Source: COE1 sp949066965 (lineage in GTDB: Bacteria; Bacillota; Clostridia; Lachnospirales; Lachnospiraceae). From it: a DNA stretch of 64,000 nucleotides. The notes beneath the pieces were generated by a model, which saw only the letters and a program-made list of their open reading frames with translations, was not told the origin of the DNA and searched no databases. The position numbers were made by a program, and so were the translations under genes. This document shows positions 61,835-64,000 of the stretch, in pieces. Location of the stretch: contig CARTDA010000008.1 in assembly GCA_949066965.1 (NCBI GenBank), positions 52,817-116,816 on the forward strand, written 5' to 3'. The first letter of the stretch is position 1. Every line of letters starts with the position of its first letter.

Positions 61835-61936
61835 ATGGAATGGGTAACTGAACCTGTAACTTATTCTGATGGTGGAATTGAGCCACAGGGATGCATATTG
61901 GACTGCGATTTGTGCCTTTTAGTGTTTTCTAAATAA
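61835..61936 (+). CDS. Putative RiPP precursor peptide 1 (33 aa)
   Basis: Starts at ATG 61835 behind a near-perfect AAAGGAGG, 7-nt spacer. N-terminal part MEWVTEPVTYSDGGIEPQ is polar and leader-like; the end GCILDCDLCLLVFSK carries three cysteines as C-x3-C-x2-C. It is the same length class as known rSAM precursors and shares its MEW start with the next peptide. No family is recognised. Strong translation signals and position right after the maturase support it as a real gene. Confidence 0.75.
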   Translation: MEWVTEPVTYSDGGIEPQGCILDCDLCLLVFSK

Positions 61937-61960
61937 TTTTTTATTAGGAGGATGAAAAGT

Positions 61961-62125
61961 ATGGAATGGATTAATGATAGCTGTGAAACGAATGCAATAG
62001 CCGGAAATGGTGAAAACGATGTAGCGCCAATGTGCGCTGGGGCGCTGGTAGTGGGTGGAGTTATAGTAGCTTGCGGTGCCTCGGGATATTTATGCGGTTC
62101 ATTGTGTGGAGTGTATTTTAGTTAA
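61961..62125 (+). CDS. Putative RiPP precursor peptide 2 (54 aa)
   Basis: ATG 61961 follows AGGAGG by 9 nt (an in-frame ATG at 61952 touches the ribosome site). The leader-like start MEWINDSCETNAIAGNGEND is acidic; the core APMCAGALVVGGVIVACGAS and GYLCGSLCGVYFS is Gly/Ala/Val-rich with four cysteines and hydrophobic, like membrane-active bacteriocins. Cys to alpha-carbon links would be the sactipeptide expectation. A terminator follows immediately, which would keep precursor mRNA abundant over the transporter. Confidence 0.75.
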   Translation: MEWINDSCETNAIAGNGENDVAPMCAGALVVGGVIVACGASGYLCGSLCGVYFS

Positions 62126-62140
62126 AAATTAATAAAGCTA

Positions 62141-62190
62141 TTCAAAACCCCGAGATGCGGAAGGAAAAACGATATTCTCGGGGTTTTTGA
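62141..62190 (+). terminator. Terminator between precursor and transporter genes
   Basis: TTCAAAACCCCGAGA (62141-62155) pairs with TCTCGGGGTTTTTGAA (62176-62191, one bulge), with GGGGTTTTT giving the U-tract. Confidence 0.85.
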
Positions 62191-62235
62191 ATAAGACTTT
62201 TTGATATAGTAATTTCAGGAAGGTGCTGAGGTACG

Positions 62236-63822
62236 ATGCAATATATTAAAAAAATAATAAGAAACAATATATTTAGATTATGTCTATTACTCGTGGTAAG
62301 TATAGTTGTATTATTGCTGAATGTTACTAAAACTCTTTATGTGGGAAAGTATATAGATTTTTTAACAAATGAATTAAATGTGGTCAATCTTTATAAGTTT
62401 GTTGGTATATTATTTATCTTAGGAATATTAAGCATATTATTTAATTTTGTAAATGCATATTATACAGCTAAAATCCAAACAGACATAACTTTTAAGGTTA
62501 ATTTTGATGTATTAGACCATGTGAAACACTTGCCTTTAAATTTTTTTTCTGATAAAGATTCTTTTTATATAAATCAAAGAATTAATGCAGATTCAAATGT
62601 TATAGTGTCGTTTTTAATAAGCTCTTTTATAAAAATAACTACTTTAATTTTTTCTTTCATTGTTTTATTTACTATTTTATTAAAATTAAATGTACATATT
62701 ACTATTATAGCAATGATAACGATTCCAGTGTATTTAACATTATATAATATATTTAAAAAATTATTATATAACAGAACTCTAGAATTTAAAGAGGCTCAAA
62801 ATAGGCTTTTTTCGTTTATGGGAAAACAAATAAGTAATATATTTTTTATAAAAATTAATAGCTTATATGAATTGTTAAATTTGAAACTTTTATCAGTATA
62901 TCCGGCTTTTTTCTCCTCTGTAAAAAAATATCTTAAATCTAGTATACTGTTTTCTAGTACAAGTAGTATCATTGAAAATATTTTTAATATATTTCTGTAT
63001 GTTTTTACTGGCATTGAGGTATTAAATAATAGAATGACTATTGGAGAGTTTATTATTATAAAAGGATATTATTCAATGGTTATGACTAGCTTAGGAGAGT
63101 TTGCTGGAATATTAAAACAATTTCCAGATGCCATGGTAGCACACCATAGATTGTTGGAAATTCTTAATTTTTTTAAAGAGCCGGACGGTACCAGGATGTT
63201 AAACAAAATATCAATAATTAGTGGGGACAATATCAGTTTATTGCTACAGGATAAGCAAATAATTCAGAATTTTAGTTTTCAGTTTATTAAAGGAAAAATA
63301 TACTTGATTAGTGGTAAAAATGGTGTGGGGAAAAGCTCATTAATTAAATGTATTTTAGGTCTGTACAGAAAGGAAATGAAAGGGGAAATTAAATATAATG
63401 ATAATAATATAAATGAAATTGACCTATACAATATAAGGAAAAAAATTATTTCAGTTGTTGATCAGGATGCGGAATTCTTTTTTGATTCTGTAATTGAAAA
63501 TATATCCTATAACAACAATAATATTAATTATAAAAAAGTAGAAGAGTATATGTTAAAATTTGGTTTGCAAATAGGCTATAAAGAGACACAAAATAATGTT
63601 AGGCATTTATCGGGTGGTGAAAAACAGAAAATTTCTATTATAAGAGCATTACTAAAAGATCCTGAAGTTCTAATATTAGATGAACCAACATCTGCATTGG
63701 ATACATATAGTGTTGATAAATTAATAGAAGAAATAAATGAACAAAAGATGAATAGAATTACAATAGTAATAAGTCATGATGAGCGATTTATAAATATTGC
63801 CGATGTTAATGTTAACTTATAA
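62236..63822 (+). CDS. ABC transporter, fused permease and ATPase (peptide export)
   Basis: 528 aa. Six membrane helices in the first ~300 residues (for example LCLLLVVSIVVLLLNVT and YKFVGILFILGILSILF), then a nucleotide-binding domain with Walker A SGKNGVGKSSLIK, signature HLSGGEKQKISIIRALL, Walker B VLILDEPTSALD and the H-loop VISHDE. There is no C39 peptidase domain, so the leader would have to be removed by another protease. Location beside the precursors indicates export and possibly self-protection. Confidence 0.9.
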   Translation: MQYIKKIIRNNIFRLCLLLVVSIVVLLLNVTKTLYVGKYIDFLTNELNVVNLYKFVGILFILGILSILFNFVNAYYTAKIQTDITFKVNFDVLDHVKHLPLNFFSDKDSFYINQRINADSNVIVSFLISSFIKITTLIFSFIVLFTILLKLNVHITIIAMITIPVYLTLYNIFKKLLYNRTLEFKEAQNRLFSFMGKQISNIFFIKINSLYELLNLKLLSVYPAFFSSVKKYLKSSILFSSTSSIIENIFNIFLYVFTGIEVLNNRMTIGEFIIIKGYYSMVMTSLGEFAGILKQFPDAMVAHHRLLEILNFFKEPDGTRMLNKISIISGDNISLLLQDKQIIQNFSFQFIKGKIYLISGKNGVGKSSLIKCILGLYRKEMKGEIKYNDNNINEIDLYNIRKKIISVVDQDAEFFFDSVIENISYNNNNINYKKVEEYMLKFGLQIGYKETQNNVRHLSGGEKQKISIIRALLKDPEVLILDEPTSALDTYSVDKLIEEINEQKMNRITIVISHDERFINIADVNVNL

Positions 63823-64000
63823 CGGGGAGCACCCCTATTTTAATTAAACAATAAAAGAACCTACATGTAAAGATATATTAACAATAGCCGCAACATATAT
63901 TGACAGTAAAAAGGCAACTCATAATTTTTTAAATGTAAGTAATTGTACACCAGTTTACAACTTTTTATAAAAATACAAATACAAACCCATCTTTTTATTG
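63823..64000. other. AT-rich window end
   Basis: No gene is supported. A short open frame (about 63856-63970, containing PTCKDILTIAATYIDSKK) lacks a start codon and a ribosome site. Confidence 0.3.

Noticed and set aside
63856..63970. Short open frame at the window end resembling a membrane-protein N-terminus
   Set aside because: No start codon or ribosome site, and the similarity is limited to a few residues.

Overview
The window is a low-to-moderate GC Firmicutes chromosome, most likely Lachnospiraceae (Clostridia). Supporting markers are the gene order dnaK-dnaJ-prmA-rsmE, a cysteine desulfurase/ThiI pair without a rhodanese domain, ireB-ruvX-DUF1292-RNase J, a trmR-trhP pair, and a type III glutamine synthetase. 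Species cannot be fixed from the sequence alone.

Layout. (1) 1-15335 is mostly core: the end of dnaK, dnaJ, prmA, rsmE; a two-gene exosortase system (VIT/vWA substrate plus exosortase); a NifS-like desulfurase and thiI; a minus-strand HPr-like gene; mtaB; then ireB, ruvX, DUF1292, rnjA and a short MltG-like gene. (2) 15336-52550 is a large accessory island lying exactly between mltG and trmR, which are neighbours in the ancestral Firmicutes order (yrrL-yrrM in Bacillus). It begins with a frameshifted TnpB relative that has lost all three RuvC catalytic acids. Next comes a block (17.6-28.8 kb) for CDP-activated polyol phosphates: two glycerophosphotransferase-family enzymes, a cytidylyltransferase-oxidoreductase fusion, a GDPD, an aldolase, an FGGY kinase, an Fe-ADH and a nucleotidyltransferase. 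After that is a visibly more AT-rich glycosyltransferase/methyltransferase block (29.8-49.6 kb), then two TIM-barrel isomerases. (3) 52552-60049 returns to ordinary genes: trmR, trhP, glnN, a chemotaxis receptor and a SUFU-like gene. (4) 60295-63822 is an AT-rich peptide-modification (RiPP) cluster: a radical SAM/SPASM maturase, two tiny Cys-containing precursor peptides that share an MEW N-terminus, a terminator, and an ABC exporter.

Three features stand out. First, about twelve island proteins of unrelated function (GT4, GT2, RgpF-like, WbsX-like, TylF, FkbM and other methyltransferases, an isomerase, a cytidylyltransferase) each carry a similar ~90-residue Rossmann-like module at the N-terminus, C-terminus or in the middle. 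The module also exists alone behind a membrane anchor. This looks like a shared docking or ligand-sensing domain. Second, the island holds a family of small inverted-repeat cassettes whose right end doubles as a terminator. One carries a Uma2 nuclease, one an internally deleted Rpn-type gene, one has no cargo, and one is a lone left end beside a broken AAA-ATPase gene. Third, the RiPP cluster has two unrelated-looking precursors beside one maturase.

The island has no recognisable flippase, polymerase or polysaccharide ABC exporter, so its glycan is either exported by genes outside the window or attached to a carrier made elsewhere.
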